Source of the DNA: Bicyclus anynana
Lineage: Eukaryota > Arthropoda > Insecta > Lepidoptera > Nymphalidae
NCBI RefSeq assembly: GCF_947172395.1
Contig: NC_069083.1
Location: 3,194,501-3,258,500, forward strand
DNA length: 64,000 bases
Direction of reading: 5' to 3'
The notes under the pieces are model-generated. The model did not search any database and was not told where the DNA came from. It saw nothing but the letters and a program-made list of their open reading frames with translations. Both the position numbers and the translations under genes were made by a program. Positions 34,237 through 48,400 of the stretch are shown here, in pieces; within the stretch, counting starts at the first letter, position 1; every line of letters begins with the position of its first letter.

Positions 34237-34770
34237 GCCTCTAACGCATAGAGGAATTAGAAAATGGAGATGCATTGCACTCAAATTCACGAACAAAATT
34301 GTCTGTCGTTTTTTGAGGGGGACGAAGTAAACACACAATGGACACAGAATATATTACTCACAACCACACAAAAATTTATTTATTTGTGTTTGATCTTGTT
34401 TTACGAATACACCTTTCTTGTTTTTGCCTACTACATTATCTTAATTAAGTAACAGATTATCAAAAGTAACACTAATGGGAATCCACTGGCTCCCAAGATA
34501 CAGTTACAGCTAGTTTGGGAGCCAGGGATCTACTCTTTTATTGTATTAGAAATTTGTTACTGTGTGGTTAATAAATAATTTTTATTTTTATTTATTTTTT
34601 ATTTAATGGTGTTAAATATTTTCGATGTGTGAGTTTACCTCGTCCTCTTCAAAAAACGACAGACTTTTTTGTTGGTGAATTTGGGTACGAAACAGGTTTG
34701 AGCTTAGGTCGTTCCGGATTTTGTGCGAATTCACGGCACAAAATGCATCTCCATTTTCTAATACCTCTAT
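34237..34770. repeat. Diverged inverted duplication upstream of Cog3
   Basis: A plus-strand segment (34237-34340) and the reverse complement of 34630-34770 are homologous. Both have CATAGAGG.ATTAGAAAATGG, GATGCAT, CAAATTCACNAACAAAA, TGTCTGTCGTTTTTTGA and GACGARGTAAAC. The plus arm lacks about 56 bases found in the minus arm. The spacer holds an 11-bp inverted repeat (34486-34496 and 34515-34525). Confidence 0.75.
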
Positions 34771-34790
34771 GACTAAACACAATAAACATC
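34639..34790 (-). other. Cog3: Possible Cog3 leader exon
   Basis: On the minus strand a donor GACGAG|GTAAAC after 34639 could join the acceptor TTTGTAG| at 34042, just before the Cog3 start codon. The joined frame stays open upstream for about 44 codons to a TGA with no ATG, so it would be untranslated. The 5' end is a guess. Confidence 0.3.
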
Positions 34791-35898
34791 ATAGATACAA
34801 AATTTCAACACAGAGTCACACACAGAGTATTACTAACGCCATCTATTATGAATTCGTTTCACGTTAGCATTACCATACTTGAAAGATAAGCACGCTCTAC
34901 ACTCGCGAAAACCGATAACTGTGGGTGAGGGTGTTTGCGGTTTAATAATTAGAATCTTAAAAACATTTCCTGAATTAATTAACAGCTTTAATGTAATCAA
35001 TTTTCATTGGAAGAGCGCGAACCAAACTAAAATTTTGCGAGAAACGTTCTCGTGTGGAGTCTTCGGTTCTTTCGCGCTGCGAATGTAGAGCGAGCCTTAG
35101 GCGTTAACTACTTCGTTATAGCTGTAAGATAGATGGCACTATTTTGTATGAATTTAAACATTCGTTTTTTAAATAATACTGGGCTGATTTGACTCTGAAA
35201 AGTCAAAGAAGAAAACAGGTAGGTATCTACCAGAAGGTCCTAACTTGTACATATGTTTTCTGTGGTCCTAGTTCCACTGCCTACCAAATATTAATTGTTG
35301 ATGTTAGCTTTTAATTAGCTGTTTATTGTAAATTCTTTCATAGATGTTCATAGATTTCTAGAATTTTAACATTTCCGCTTAATTTTTTTATAATATTACA
35401 TTATTATTAAGAATATTATAATTTAATGTAAAATTCTTATTAAGTAAAGGATTATTACCATTAATAACTAGAGGTGAATTGCTTAATTACATAATATGTA
35501 ATTACACAAGTAAGATTATATGTTAACAACTTTGTAGGTACTTACTAATCCTAAGCAAAAATACGCAAGGAAGCTGCAGCTTAATTTATTTCTTATTTAG
35601 GGGTACATATGTAGAACTTTTGTACACTACCTATAGATATTTTTTATCTTTTTTTTCTTACGTCAGGCACTCAGGGTCCAGTTTTCTTTCACGGGCACTC
35701 TAAGCTCATTAAATATGATATTCTTTTCGTCTATTCATTATCCTTTTCTTTTCAAATAAGTATTATAATCTACTTATCTATACTTATGAGCTTGCTTCAG
35801 CAATAAGGTAAGCTTCGCGTACTTTTGAATGCAATAAAGAATACCTAAATTACCCAAAAGCGAAATAAAAATAAATTTACCTACCTACTATCCTATTA

Positions 35899-36218
35899 TC
35901 GATACTAATATTATAAAGATGAAAGATTTGATTGTATGTTTGCATTGAACAGGCTCTGAAAAATTCTTTCAGTTGGGAAGCTACAGTATTCTCGAGTGCT
36001 ATAGGCAATATTTTATCCCCGCATTCCTACGGGAACGGGAACCACGCGGGCAGTGGCGTGCACTCCATAGATGCAGTGCCTACCCTGAAGAGTCATTACG
36101 AATTGCGTCACAGAAGGAATTTTCCATTTTGTTACCATATTGTACATATAGTGCATACCCTAGTTAAACACCTTGTGCACGCCACTGCACGCGGGTGAAA
36201 CCGCACAGCGTCTGCTAG
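35899..36218 (+). mobile_element. Helitron-like element carrying a nested MITE
   Basis: Begins at GATACTAATATTATAAAG and ends GTGAAACCGCACAGCGTCTG then CTAG. The usual GGGAACCACGCGGGTGAAACC block is split by a 137-base insertion at 36051-36187. Confidence 0.75.
36051..36187. mobile_element. hAT-type MITE inside the Helitron
   Basis: Perfect 13-bp terminal inverted repeats CAGTGGCGTGCAC and GTGCACGCCACTG, with an 8-bp target duplication CACGCGGG at 36043-36050 and 36188-36195. Eight-base duplications and CAG..CTG ends are typical of hAT elements. Confidence 0.88.
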
Positions 36219-36765
36219 TATTAAATATTGATTATTTTAAAGCTCCACTACCTACTGACCTACTGGGAGTCGCACAAGACTAAATTTTCAGTTCATTCAA
36301 CTTCTCTGGCGCAGTAGCTTTAGGTTCGATTCCCAGTTAGGCCAATTTAGAGTTATTCATATATTTTCCAAATTAACCAAGAGTAGGTCTAGTAGACTTC
36401 GACACAGTGTTATGGTAAGATACAACTTCCAACAACTTAAAAGGTTAAGAAATCATTTAGGTACATCTCTTCCAAATTGATCGTTACCATCTTATATTGC
36501 ATAGTTACCAGCGGTCAAGAGTCCATACAGGCCGATTTCCTGCGGGCTACCTTTTTAAGAAACCCACCCATGTATGATATATAGAAAACCGGAGTTTAGT
36601 AGTAATTTTCTTTTCTTTGGGACGGCTTACCTTCGTCAAAATTCCATCCTCCGCCACTGATAGTTACTAAGCACCAGGCACTGTTTCACTACCTAAATTC
36701 TCTATGGATCAATCTCAATTCTTAACAGGGCTACACTGTTGAGATTTATGGCGAATCATCATTTT

Positions 36766-37050
36766 GACGGCTTCAGTGGCGCAGTGGTATGCGCGGTGAA
36801 TTTACAAAACGGAGGTCCGGGGTTAGGGCTGGGGCGGTTTTTCCTAATTGGTCCAGGTCTGGCTGGTGGGAGGCTTCATCTGTTGCTAGTTACCACCGTA
36901 CCGGCAAAGACGTACCGCCAAGCGGTTTAGCGTTCCGGTTCGATGTCGTGTAGAAACTTTCAGCCTACTCATATCAAGTTAGCCCGCTTTCATCTTAAGA
37001 TTGCATCATCACTTACATTCAGGTGAGATTGTAGTCAAATAAAAAAAAAT
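36766..37050 (+). mobile_element. SINE family 1
   Basis: Head GACGGCTTCAGTGGCGCAGT, A box GTGGTATGCGCGG, eroded B box, body with GGCTGGTGGGAGGCTTCATC, and A-rich tail. Some internal deletions. Confidence 0.8.
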
Positions 37051-37139
37051 CATTTCATGGAGCTTATCTGATACCAGTAGGAACGGATTTGTAGACGATG
37101 ACGTCAAGGGTGTGGGATTAAGGGTGGTTGGATAACAAA

Positions 37140-37447
37140 GAGGCGTGATAGCCCAGTGGATATGACCTCTGCCTTCGATTCCGAAGGGTGTGGGTTCGAA
37201 TCCAGTCCGGGGCATGCACCTCCAACTTTTCAGCTGTGTGCATTTTAAGAAATTAAATATCACGTGTCTCAAACGGTGAAGTAAAACATCGTGAGGAAAC
37301 CTGCATACCAGAGAATTTTCTTAATTCTCTGCGTGTGTCAAGTCTGCCAATCCGCATTGGGCCAGCGTGGTGGACTATTGGCCTAACCCCTCTCGTTCTG
37401 AGAGGAGACTAGAGCTCAGCAGTGAGCCGAATATGGGTTGATAATGA
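37140..37447 (+). mobile_element. SINE family 2, best-preserved copy
   Basis: A box GCCCAGTGGATATGACCTCT, B box GGTTCGAATCC, full body, and end CAGTGAGCCGAATATGGGTT plus GATAATGATGG. It can serve as the reference copy for the other three. Confidence 0.85.
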
Positions 37448-37489
37448 TGGATAACAAATAATACCAAAGCAGGTTCGAGTAATTTTGCA

Positions 37490-39269
37490 TTTATTGGGTA
37501 CGAGGAACCATGTGGTCAACATAAGCTACAATGGACATTCTGTTTACAGTATATTTACAATATCAGAATCATAATATAATTTCATATCTAATAAATGGAG
37601 TAAATTACTGAATAAGTATTCACAATAATTAATTAAACAGCTCATAGAACATCTATACACAAATGTAGTAAAAGTAGCCTTGTACAAAATACTATATTAT
37701 AATTACTAGGAATTAGTCACATTCGCTGGCACTCTGTCTAACAGTCCCGCAGTCTAGTCTAACTACACGATCCAGCCATTTTGTTCGATTATATTCAACG
37801 ATAAACAATAAAGCAAATTTAAATACAGCGTTTGACTTAACTACAGTCCATCCTGCAGAGCGTTTAAATACTCCGAGACATCCTCAGTCGACTATTTACA
37901 ACATACTCGCGCCTTTTACAACTAATACGAGTTATATATATACAAACAATTTTTATAATCATTAAAAAAATACAATGTAAATCGTTTCTTTTTAAAACTT
38001 GTAGTGTAACCTCTATCTATTATCGTTTATAAGTATAGGGTTGGAATAAAAATAGTTTGTTTTTTTTTTTCATTATTTTTAATTTCAGCGTGCAAAATCC
38101 ACTAAAGCCAGCGTTGAAGAGACTACCACTCTCGCAACGGCTATTTTCTAAACGACTCTTTAATCTTTAGCAACTAACATCAACTGCTGACCGTATCTCC
38201 GAACATTACTAACTGTATTTCATTAAACTAACGACTAAACGAAACATCACACATTCAAGACCTATGGACAGATCATTTCATGAGAGGCCTAAAGGTTAAC
38301 ATGAATTTTCGATGGCGAGGAAATACTGACGGAAAACATACTGAAATATTCATTTATAGTTCTGTAAGCAACCGGTAGAAACTTCAGACGTATGGTATAT
38401 ATAAAAATGCGATGAATCTTCGTATATAACTTAACAGTCAATCAATAACATTAATGGAACTCCCAATTTATTTTGTGGGGAAATGACATGCAAGAAATGT
38501 ATAATATAGCAATAATATTAACAAATTTTATAAAACCCAAGAACGTATCTGTCTGTATACATTCAGGGACCAAAGCATATTCAACAATCAACGGAAACGC
38601 TCGCACATATCTAAGAATCTCTTCAATCTAACGGATAAAACCTAAAATACACATTATTCATAAATCCATAAAACAACTAACTGCAGAGTCAAGTTCACAT
38701 CACAATGTCATTTTATTGTGTTACAATACGTTTCTTTTTAAAACTCGATAAATAACTTAACTTACAATAGGTACCTTTAAAAAAATATTAAATAAATTAA
38801 CAGTCATTGTTCAATAATGCGTGTATTATTTAACTATTTTATTTTAATTGATATATCTATCATATAAACACACGACTTAGAGATATAATGTTATGCGCAG
38901 TAGTAGGTACACGTTACGAACGTCGGTGCTCACAGTCGCACGTATCCCGTATGCGGTGGACACACCGATCGGAAAGTATTTGTATCGTGAATCAGTTACG
39001 TGGACGAGGCGTCGCCGAGATGCGTAGCGGAAGCGTGGCGAAATTCTGCACCCTAAAGATTAAATAACGGGAAAATATACTTCTATTAGATCCAAGCAGT
39101 AATGTCGAAGCTCGGCGAGCGCGGGTGACGCGGGCGACGCGCTAACTACATCGCGGCGCGCGAGGCGGGCCGGCGGGCGCGCGCGCGGGTCAGCGGGCGC
39201 GCGCTCGGGCGGCGCGCGGGGGGCGGGCACAGCCGGCGGGCGGGCCGCGCGGCGGTGTCACGCGGCGCC
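37490..39269 (-). other. bun: Probable bun 3' untranslated region
   Basis: The stretch after the stop contains no repeats of the families above and no other gene. TTTATT at 37490-37495 (AATAAA on the minus strand) lies about 1.77 kb past the stop and just before SINE copies begin, a sensible transcript end. The first 170 bases after the stop (39100-39269) are extremely GC-rich. Confidence 0.55.
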
Positions 39270-39482
39270 CTACGACGCGGGCGGCTGCGGGCCCTGCGGC
39301 TGCGGCGGCGGCTTGGCGCCCACGGCCGGCAGCTGCGCCAGCGTGTCCTGGCTCGCGTGCGCGCGCAGGTAGCTGTTCTCCACCTCGAGCTGGTTGATCC
39401 TCTCCATCAGTTCCGCGATGCGCTCCTTCAGCACCTCCACCTCCTCGCGCACCGCGAACATCAAGTGGCTCTTGACCAGATC
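39270..39482 (-). CDS. bun: bun common last exon: half TSC box, zipper, tail
   Basis: After the acceptor GTTACAG| it encodes DLVKSHLMFAVREEVEVLKE, a leucine zipper and a tail rich in Pro and Gln ending QPPAS. Phase 0 at the acceptor, which accepts both the 51-kb exon and the 40-kb exon. Confidence 0.95.
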   Translation of the reverse strand, partial: DLVKSHLMFAVREEVEVLKERIAELMERINQLEVENSYLRAHASQDTLAQLPAVGAKPPPQPQGPQPPAS

Positions 39483-42400
39483 CTGTAACAATACAACGCG
39501 CATGTTAGCACCATCAGAATATTGGCCTAAATAGTGGTTTAATATATAATAATGCTAGATTAGTGCCTAATATAATATTGAATTTGCGTTGCGTGAATAC
39601 ATCAGAGATAACGGTGAATAAAAACAAAAGAGTAAAATGGGAAAATCGATAAGAAAAAGAAGAAAAAATAAAAGAAAGAGATGAAAAATAAATAAAAAAA
39701 AGAAACATAAATAATACTACATATTAATTAATCTATAATTTATAAAAATATAAAGATAATAAAATAAATATTCAAACTCAAAGACATCTGATATTAATAG
39801 CACGATATATTTTTATTAATTTAAATTTAATTTAAATTATTATAAAAGGTAAATAAATTTTTTTTTTTAAATCCAGACCATAATTCAAAATAAATTTACA
39901 AGTAGACTCTTGAGTAACGAAAAAAACATAAAAGAAATAAAACCGAGTATCTTGACTCTTGGTCAAATTATACGCTTCGACAACACTTGGAAAGTCGAAC
40001 AAAGGACACAAATTAACAAAAACAAAAAACATCACCAACGTACTTTTGGATTGGGCACGACCACGTAACAGGGGTCCTTTTGACCTTTCTGTCTGACTTC
40101 GTAGAGGCAGGCATCGCGGGGTTTGATGACATCAATCATGTTTCAGAATTGAATGAACCGGTTTTTCAGGACGATCGAAACGCGTGTTCAGCCGACGATT
40201 AGCTAAGTGACACTGAGCGAGGGAGGACACAGACCGAGTGAAGCGACGTCGAGTAAACTCTGCGCGTCCTACCGGGCGACTGATGGTCTGAGCGCGCGCA
40301 TGTCCTATTTAAAATGGCGGCTTGACACGTCACCGCCACGCGATCAGCGTATGAACCCCGTACTCGACAACACCGGCTGTATAGATATGTCGATAACAAC
40401 AAAGCTCTTGTTTTCAAAGTTACATGTTCGCAGTAACATGAATAATTAATAATGAATAAATTTATGTTACAACATTTATCTCTATGTTTTATGGATTTTG
40501 TAATTGTTTTGTTTACCTTTGTTGTGGCAATCAAATCAAGTCTAACCGACCATACACTGATGTATGACGCATAGTTCAAAATAGGTAATTGTTCCTCATC
40601 AGGCGATGCAAAAGGAAAATTTTGCATTATAATAATTGTTAGAAACATCATCGCATCGTTCAATTATATTTCTATCTTCGTATTCAGCATTACTCATTGC
40701 TTCTTACTAGAACCTTCGATACATTGCTCGAGTTCAATCAGACTGGCAGACAGTAAATACGCATATATTGAATCTTTGTTAGCCAAATCATTTTTTGGAT
40801 CTATCATAAGCGTTTGATAAATATCCTGTATTTCTTTGGGAGAGGCTCATAAGATAAAAGTTACTTTAAGTATGCTGGTAATCATTATACAAATTTTAAT
40901 AGATCGTACGAGTAGGTACTTGTTCTAGATATGGATTGCAGACGTTGAGTTAATCTAACAGAGCAACATGTTATTATGATAATGTACGATGGGAATGCGG
41001 ACACTAATCGCAATTATGATACAAGATTTGAATTAGAATCACATTAATTCAATTACCCACGTTAGCAATAGTTGGAGACAACGTACATGACTGTGTGTAA
41101 TGCCAAGAATCTCCGCATTCACAATCTACCATAATAAAGATTGAAGTTTAAACTATGCATCAGTTTCTAGATCTACTTATTTACTTGGAATGTGGATTTT
41201 CTTACGTGAATGATTCAAGGTAGACCAAGTGCTTTCGTTTACGACACTAAATGTGGTATGCGTTAAATTTCCTCATTCTATAAATAGGTCCGATTAAAAA
41301 TAAAGCAAACGATGAGGCATTCATGTGGGAGTTGCGACCTTCGGCAGTCGGGAAGAATATACACGCTCAATAAAACTGAACACTGGATTGTATCGGTTAC
41401 CGTTGGCGGGACTGCGTCACAGATGCAGATTGACAGGGCGCCAATAAGTTCATTGAAACGAGTCGCATTATTAATATTCAATTGCTTGCAGCTTCTCGCA
41501 AGACTCTGACTTGTGATACAGCACCGACCTGTGTATGTGTACATAAACAGGAAACTAGCGATTAGATGAGCATCACTCATAATGGCACAAGCATAAATTA
41601 AACAGTAGTTATCGCGTGTCCCGATGTTTGCATGTCAGTGGGTAAATTAGATAACGAGGTGTATGTTTGTGGGGCATGAGAAGACGCGCGGTGTTTTATT
41701 CATATTATAACAGTACGCTATAACTCGAGATGAGGGTAGTGGAAATAAGTGCAACGTCCCCGTGGCGAGTGCAGTGAACTTTTTTGCAGTCACGTACGAA
41801 AATATAGAAAGCGATGATAATAAAATGGACGCAAGGGCACAAGCATTAAACCTGTCCCTCTGTATTAAACGGGTATCGAACTTGGAGAAACAAAGATAGC
41901 AGTGGTAATTTTTATACAGTGATAAAAAAACTATACAAAGTATTATACTTATATGTATATATATGTTTAAGTACAATAAAATTTACAAGAACATAAAAAA
42001 GTTTTATTGTAATAATGGGAAATTATTTATGCCTGATATCTCATGGAACGTTTAACGTTTATCGATTTACTAAAAATCCATCAAGATGATAATTAACAGC
42101 AAAAAAATCTAAACAGATAAAGAACCGGATAGAAACGTATAATCTGTTAAAATGATTATCAGAAAATATTACAACAAAAGTGTTTTTACTACATAGATAG
42201 GAGTAAACAAAAATATAGCAAACAATAATTAAAGATTCAAATCACATAATCTATACAACAGGTTTCGCCACTGGAATAAGTAAATACGACTTAAAAGAGT
42301 TAGAAACGGAGGCGGTCGAGCTTTATGGATGACATCATCGTCATATAAAGCAGCGGTCACGCTTTACGATTGAGTATAAAAACAGAAAGATCATAACGTT

Positions 42401-45400
42401 GCGTGCTACTAATGACAATTAAAACCCCAATTCTTTTGTTTACAAATTTGTTTGACCGATCACGTTGTTTAGGTTGTCGTTGTACACCAAAAATACTGTT
42501 TATCTTGTGATAAGTAGAGACTATTTTGAGTTTATCTTTTTGTCCTATTGAACTGCTATTAACATTTCTAATACTTTAATTAGGAAATGGTGGAAGATTT
42601 TTATAATTTTCTCGTTGTTTATCGTTTTTATATATCTTGTTTGAAGTTTCTGAATTCATAACATCGCTAATGCAAACAATGACACTACTAGTAAAATATG
42701 TTCAAATAAAAATGTATCATTAAAGAGTCAGTCGAACGAAAATAAAATTTGCGCCCTGAATTTAATTACACAGTGGGTCCGAGGTATTTCAAAAGCACAT
42801 GCGCAAATATGTCTGCGGTAATATCTGGTTATATTCTTTTAAGATATTGCGTTCGTAAAGGTACAAGACAATGCGCTATTTATACTTATGACACGGTTTT
42901 ATGGTTGTGGGTAACAACTAACAAGTGAAACTGATTCATCTGTTTTAATTTAAGTTATAATCAAAAAAACATTTAAAGAACATCTTACTTTTCAACTAAA
43001 GTCAAACTTAGATAAAAAATCCTAAAATATGGTTTTATAAAAACAGTTTTGCAATAATGAAATACATAACTTAAAAGTAAATCTATATATTGCACATATG
43101 AAACCTATACTAATATTATAAAGAGCTAAAAGTATTGAAGGGGGTAATCTCCCAAATTAAATTTTTTTACTAAAAAGCCACGTTATTTAGGTTATCCCCG
43201 CTTTTAGGAACACACGAGATACCACGAGAACGGAAACTACGCGGGTAGACGGCTAGTAGTAAAATGTACAGAATTCAATAGTGATAAGCGTTAAATGTCC
43301 CTGACCTGGGAAAAAGGCTGTTATATTTATTTTTATCAATATCCTCATAGTACGGAAAAAAGCACCATACATTTAATTTAATCCTATGTAGGTAATCATA
43401 CTAAGTACAGAAAGTAAATATGCACTGACGTCGTTGAATTATAATCATGTACGTACAGATAAGAATGGAGATAAAAAGTGAAAACAAGTGTCGTGTAGAG
43501 GCAAATCACACTGAAGATTTGACCTAAAGAATGTGCGTTTTACAAGACGACTCATCCTCTTCTGATAACAATATAACACGGTAAGAAGTATTGACCCCAA
43601 ATTTTATTACTAGTAACATTGTACAAACAAAAGTTCGATGCCCACAAAACTAAGTACGATTAACAAAAATCGAAAGTCCTCTGAAGTACAGTGTATACAT
43701 GCATAAGTAATTAATATTAATGATATAAATATTTGGCAAGAAGAAATTGTAGTTACAGCAGATTTTAGATAAACGCTTAATAAAACTACGAGTAGACTGA
43801 CTGTATGTTGTCCTACAAGACATGAAAAGATCATCAAAATAGAGTACGTACGAGTAGATGCAAAATTCCAAATAACACCTCCTAATTTGAGATGTTACTA
43901 TTCGTTAATAGTTCATTATTAAACAACAGTTGTTTTAATTATACATTTCTAACTTTATTTAATATATTGTATAAGTTTCGTTTAACGGCATTTAAATAGT
44001 TTTTAATATACTGATAAGAAATAATGTTATTGTTTTCGTATTAATATTGTTTTGTTTTAATGGAAAGTTAACACTCAAGAGAAGGTCATTTTCACAATAA
44101 CAACTTGTTTATTAATAACATATCGGTTGGCACTTGAAAACCTATATCGGATCGATATTACAAATCTGTTGATAGATAAACACCAAATGATTCCATATTT
44201 TAGGTATTTTTCCACGGATGGATTTATCATGGCACTTTTATTAAAGTTGTGTAGATAAACATTATTTATTGTACAGTTACGTATTGTTGATTGTTTTCCA
44301 AAAGATTTACGTAACGTAACTCTTTATTAAACTCAATTATAAAAAAGTTTCAGAATTGGTAAGTCACACTCAGCCAACCGCAAAGTACTGTTAACTTGAA
44401 CTTAGGATAAGTTTACTTTGAAAAGACCAAGGGGGAGAAGGGCTTCGTTAAAAGCATTGTCACTAGATTTCATAGCACACGACGGCCATTGCGTGACCCC
44501 TGACGTCTGCTAATCTGTATCTCGCTCCGCCGCTATCGACAGTATAATCAGCGTAGCACGTGTCTCCACTCCAGTGGCACAACGGGGCCAGCTTTCCTTC
44601 CGTGTCTATTCTTAGTCCAGGCGGGTCACGCCTGGTTCATGCAAATCACGTACACAAAGCAAATTAACATACGGCGCCGCATAAAGCAAATGAAAAATTT
44701 AACACCGCACCTTCATTTATATCGTCTTTAATAAAGGAAGCGGTCTGTCAAAACAGTTTATTTTTATCAAGGTTATTTTCAATCCGAACATCAAGTTGTT
44801 TATATGGCGGTAATAAAAGTTATTTTTGATCGTATGGATTTACTTAGGTATCAAAATGAATACATATTGAGAGATAATCGAAAGATAAAAATATCACACA
44901 AGTAACAACTTTACGACTTTTACCGAAACAAAGGAATAACTTTGAGATATAAGCAAGCAAGAAATAAAGGGTGTTAAATGTATACAAAACATTGCGGTGC
45001 GCCAAGTGATCAAAGAAAAAAATAGCCCGTTTTATCTAGCGTACACAAGCAAGCGGAATTCGGGTCAGTAGTGTGAGGCATGGCTCTCCCAACCATCAAT
45101 TGGGTGAATCTTGGATAAACATAACTTCAGTGATGTAACACACAACGTGAAGGCGTATGATCTTGCGAAACGAGCAAAGCAACAAGACAGAAGTGATACA
45201 TGGAGCAGTGGCTTACATGAACACTGCTAGTTTCATTCGATGGCGTTTCAAGGCGATCCGGTGTCGCACGGATCATAAAAGTGCCTATTTTTATACTTTT
45301 AAGCGACGATACATAACTGAATCTGGCAATGCAATTTGTAAATAAAATTATTCCTTGATACATGTACAATATTAATTTGTAACTCTTTTTAAAAAAGATC

Positions 45401-48400
45401 AGGAATAGATAACATATGGAGCTGCAAAACAATACAAATTATTAATGTGAATGCACATAATAATTATGTTGCAAGAGATATTTAATATAGTTGTACATCG
45501 GTGTTGATACGGTCACTCGAAAACAAGCCAAGCGAGTAAACAGCGTTAAAGCTGCTGAGTTATTAGAGCAAAAAGAATCAGACAAGCGTGCTGGACATGG
45601 AGTGATAAAAATACGTTGCGATGTTAGTGGGCATTAGGGCTGGATTGGGGTCAATCGCTTGAGGCCATCTGTGGCGGCTAATTATAGACATTGCGCGTCC
45701 AATAACGCACATCTATGAATTTAATTTCAGTCACGAAAGAGTGTGATACACTTAATAGAATTAAATGATCGGAAATATAACTCATACAGCACTTTCAACG
45801 ATATGAGTTAAGAATCTAGAACGCTCAGTAAATGAAACTGCAAGTAAAAACTGTACAATATAATGTGCACAGAACGATGATTTTACAACAAATTGTCTAC
45901 ACATCACATTCCCAGTTTTACTACATATTAATATTCTCATATCGCAAAATCTTCCACAAGTCGTGTAAACATCGTGCAAACTGTTTAAAACGAATTGTGC
46001 TTCAGATAATAATCTGTACTGAATTATTGGTAGGTACGGACGATAGTAGATAAACTCAAGATATATAAGTGGCTTTTAACTAGATTTTAGATGATAAAAT
46101 ACATAAACTTTCAAATTGAGCCGAGTAGGCAACTGAACTTCAGACTTAAACGTACTTTTAAATAACTACAGAGTTATTAAAAGTTAGTTTAGTTAAATGG
46201 TGCTTTAGATCCGGCATTAAGAAATCGTACCAATATTTACATTAGCTCTAGATTCAACTGGCAAGCAAGTGCAGTAGCTCAAAAAATACGTTATGAAACA
46301 GTGTGTTACGAAATATATTCTACACACATACAAGGCGATACCCAGTTACATACAATTTGCAGATAATATCAACCATTAATGTGCACACTTCTGTTGTTTA
46401 CTCGATGAGTGTAGTTCGCGCGACGTAGTAGTGTAAGTAAATAAAACTATGTATTTAAAGTAATACTACATTTGCAGAGTTCAACGCTCAGCAAAATTAG
46501 CCAAGAACTTTTTAATAAACATTATGCTAATACACAAACAATGAGCTAGGTTTAATGTTGTGTGAATATATGGCATTTTATTAGCAGAATTGGAATAGCT
46601 ACTTTTAATTAAAAAACTGTTTCTTTTTACTATAATATAGTATTTAGTAATAATTTAATTTAAGGTACAGATACAGAATTAATATAAAAGCATAATATCG
46701 AGCATATTGGTGAACTATTTACGAATAGGTAAAACACTTTTTTAGGATAGATATTAGATAGTCAACATGAAGAGTAACTAAATCGTAAAGCAGAAGAAAA
46801 TTCTACACATTCGAGTATCATGACGAGAATGAAGCCTCAATAGTTTACGGTGAAAAGTCGGACTTGAAGACGAGATCACAGACTTTTGGCTACTATATTA
46901 AGAAAAAGAGAATATTGTGCATGGTCTAAAATAAAATTCTGTAATGCTGTCTCGTGGATCGCTCCACGAATGTGCTAGGAGAGCCACACTACGGGAGGAA
47001 TGGCGACGGACAGTGAGGCTTGCCACCGCACCCAAATGACGACCACGACCACTCTGTCAAGAGTATAACGACAAAGAAGAAAGAATGCTGTCTCTTTAGA
47101 AAGGGTATCTGGTACTTGGGGATTTACAATTTTCAATCATTTGCGGGAATGGATTTGCACATAATGTTCTGCAAGCTTCAACGCATGACGGCCATGTCAG
47201 TGTGCCGCTCGAGTTCCGTGTGTGCTCGATGCAATATTTCTTGGAAAACGGTATACTCACGCTCGAGATAACTGCATCTCGCTTGTTGATAGAGCGTCAT
47301 TTGGCTTTTAATTCCTACTCCTATTAATGTTAAACACAAGTCGTAAATATATGAAGATTAAGTTATTAGTTGTTTTAGTGTGGGTGGTATTTTGTATGTA
47401 TAATAAGTCCCAGATATATTAATGTATACCGCTTCAGTAGATGAATGGTGCAATTTCAATGCGTTTGACGGAATATTTTCAACCAGCTATTTTCAAACTC
47501 ATCCGGTGGTATGTGCCCTCTTAAGAGCTCTATTAATATGTTCATCACCAATTTAGAGAAAAAATGAGGTATTTTCAAGTTTGAATTGAGGTAAAATCAA
47601 TCGTGGTTCTCGTAACGGAACAATATCATGTTTGAGCGTAATTAATAGTAAGGTTAAATTTTCACTTAAGGTAAATAGTCCATGATTCCTAAACAATTAT
47701 TATTTGAAACAGTTCGCTATTAAAAAATCCGTAAACATAATCAACAGAATTTTAAATAAACAAGGAAAACTTAAAAACAATTTTGTAAACAATAGAAAAG
47801 CTTTGTTTTTAACATAAATAACACAATAATTAAATTAGTCACAAAGACAAAAGACGAGCTACGTAAGGTATCAGTGTTTATCACGGCAATATAACCATGG
47901 ATCAACACGTACAACAATTCCATTAAATTAATAACAAAGGGAATATCATTTACAATGTCTGTTAAGATTCAACTAATATTTAATATACAACGAAGATAGT
48001 GCGTTGATTAGGTGCTATAATTTAGAAAATAATATTAATAGATAATAAAATTTTAATAAAAAAAAAAAAATATTTTGGTACGTTTATAGGTTTTGAAGTC
48101 GGTTGTATTTTTTTTAATTAAATTTTTAGTGTAAAAGTCCATCTCAAACTAATGCATCAGCATGAGTAGTCTTATGTAAAACTTCAGTCATAATTAGCTA
48201 TTCTTTTTGTTCGGACTGAACATTTTGGCAATATTGAACCTAATGAAGTAATCCCAAAAGGTAGTTACTGTAAACCAATGATGAGTTCCTTTAACTGTCT
48301 TTCAGCTTCATCACCAGACCCCTAATGACAGTCCACAACCCATCTAGGTGAAAAGTACTCATCAATACAAATTAATCAAGTCAAACATAAGGTAATTGCT

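Larger units (their letters stand above)
34791..37489. other. Intergenic region between Cog3 and bun
   Basis: Upstream of Cog3 and downstream of bun. It holds a Helitron with a nested hAT-type MITE (35899-36218), SINE family 1 (36766-37050) and SINE family 2 (37140-37447). The remainder is AT-rich with no supported gene. Confidence 0.5.

Noticed and set aside
14330..37200. tRNA genes suggested by A and B box matches
   Set aside because: All belong to multi-copy SINE families with bodies and A-rich or GATGATG tails; the heads do not fold into full tRNAs by inspection.
39118..39260. GC-rich stretch as a CpG-island promoter
   Set aside because: It follows the bun stop codon directly and is more simply the start of its 3' untranslated region.
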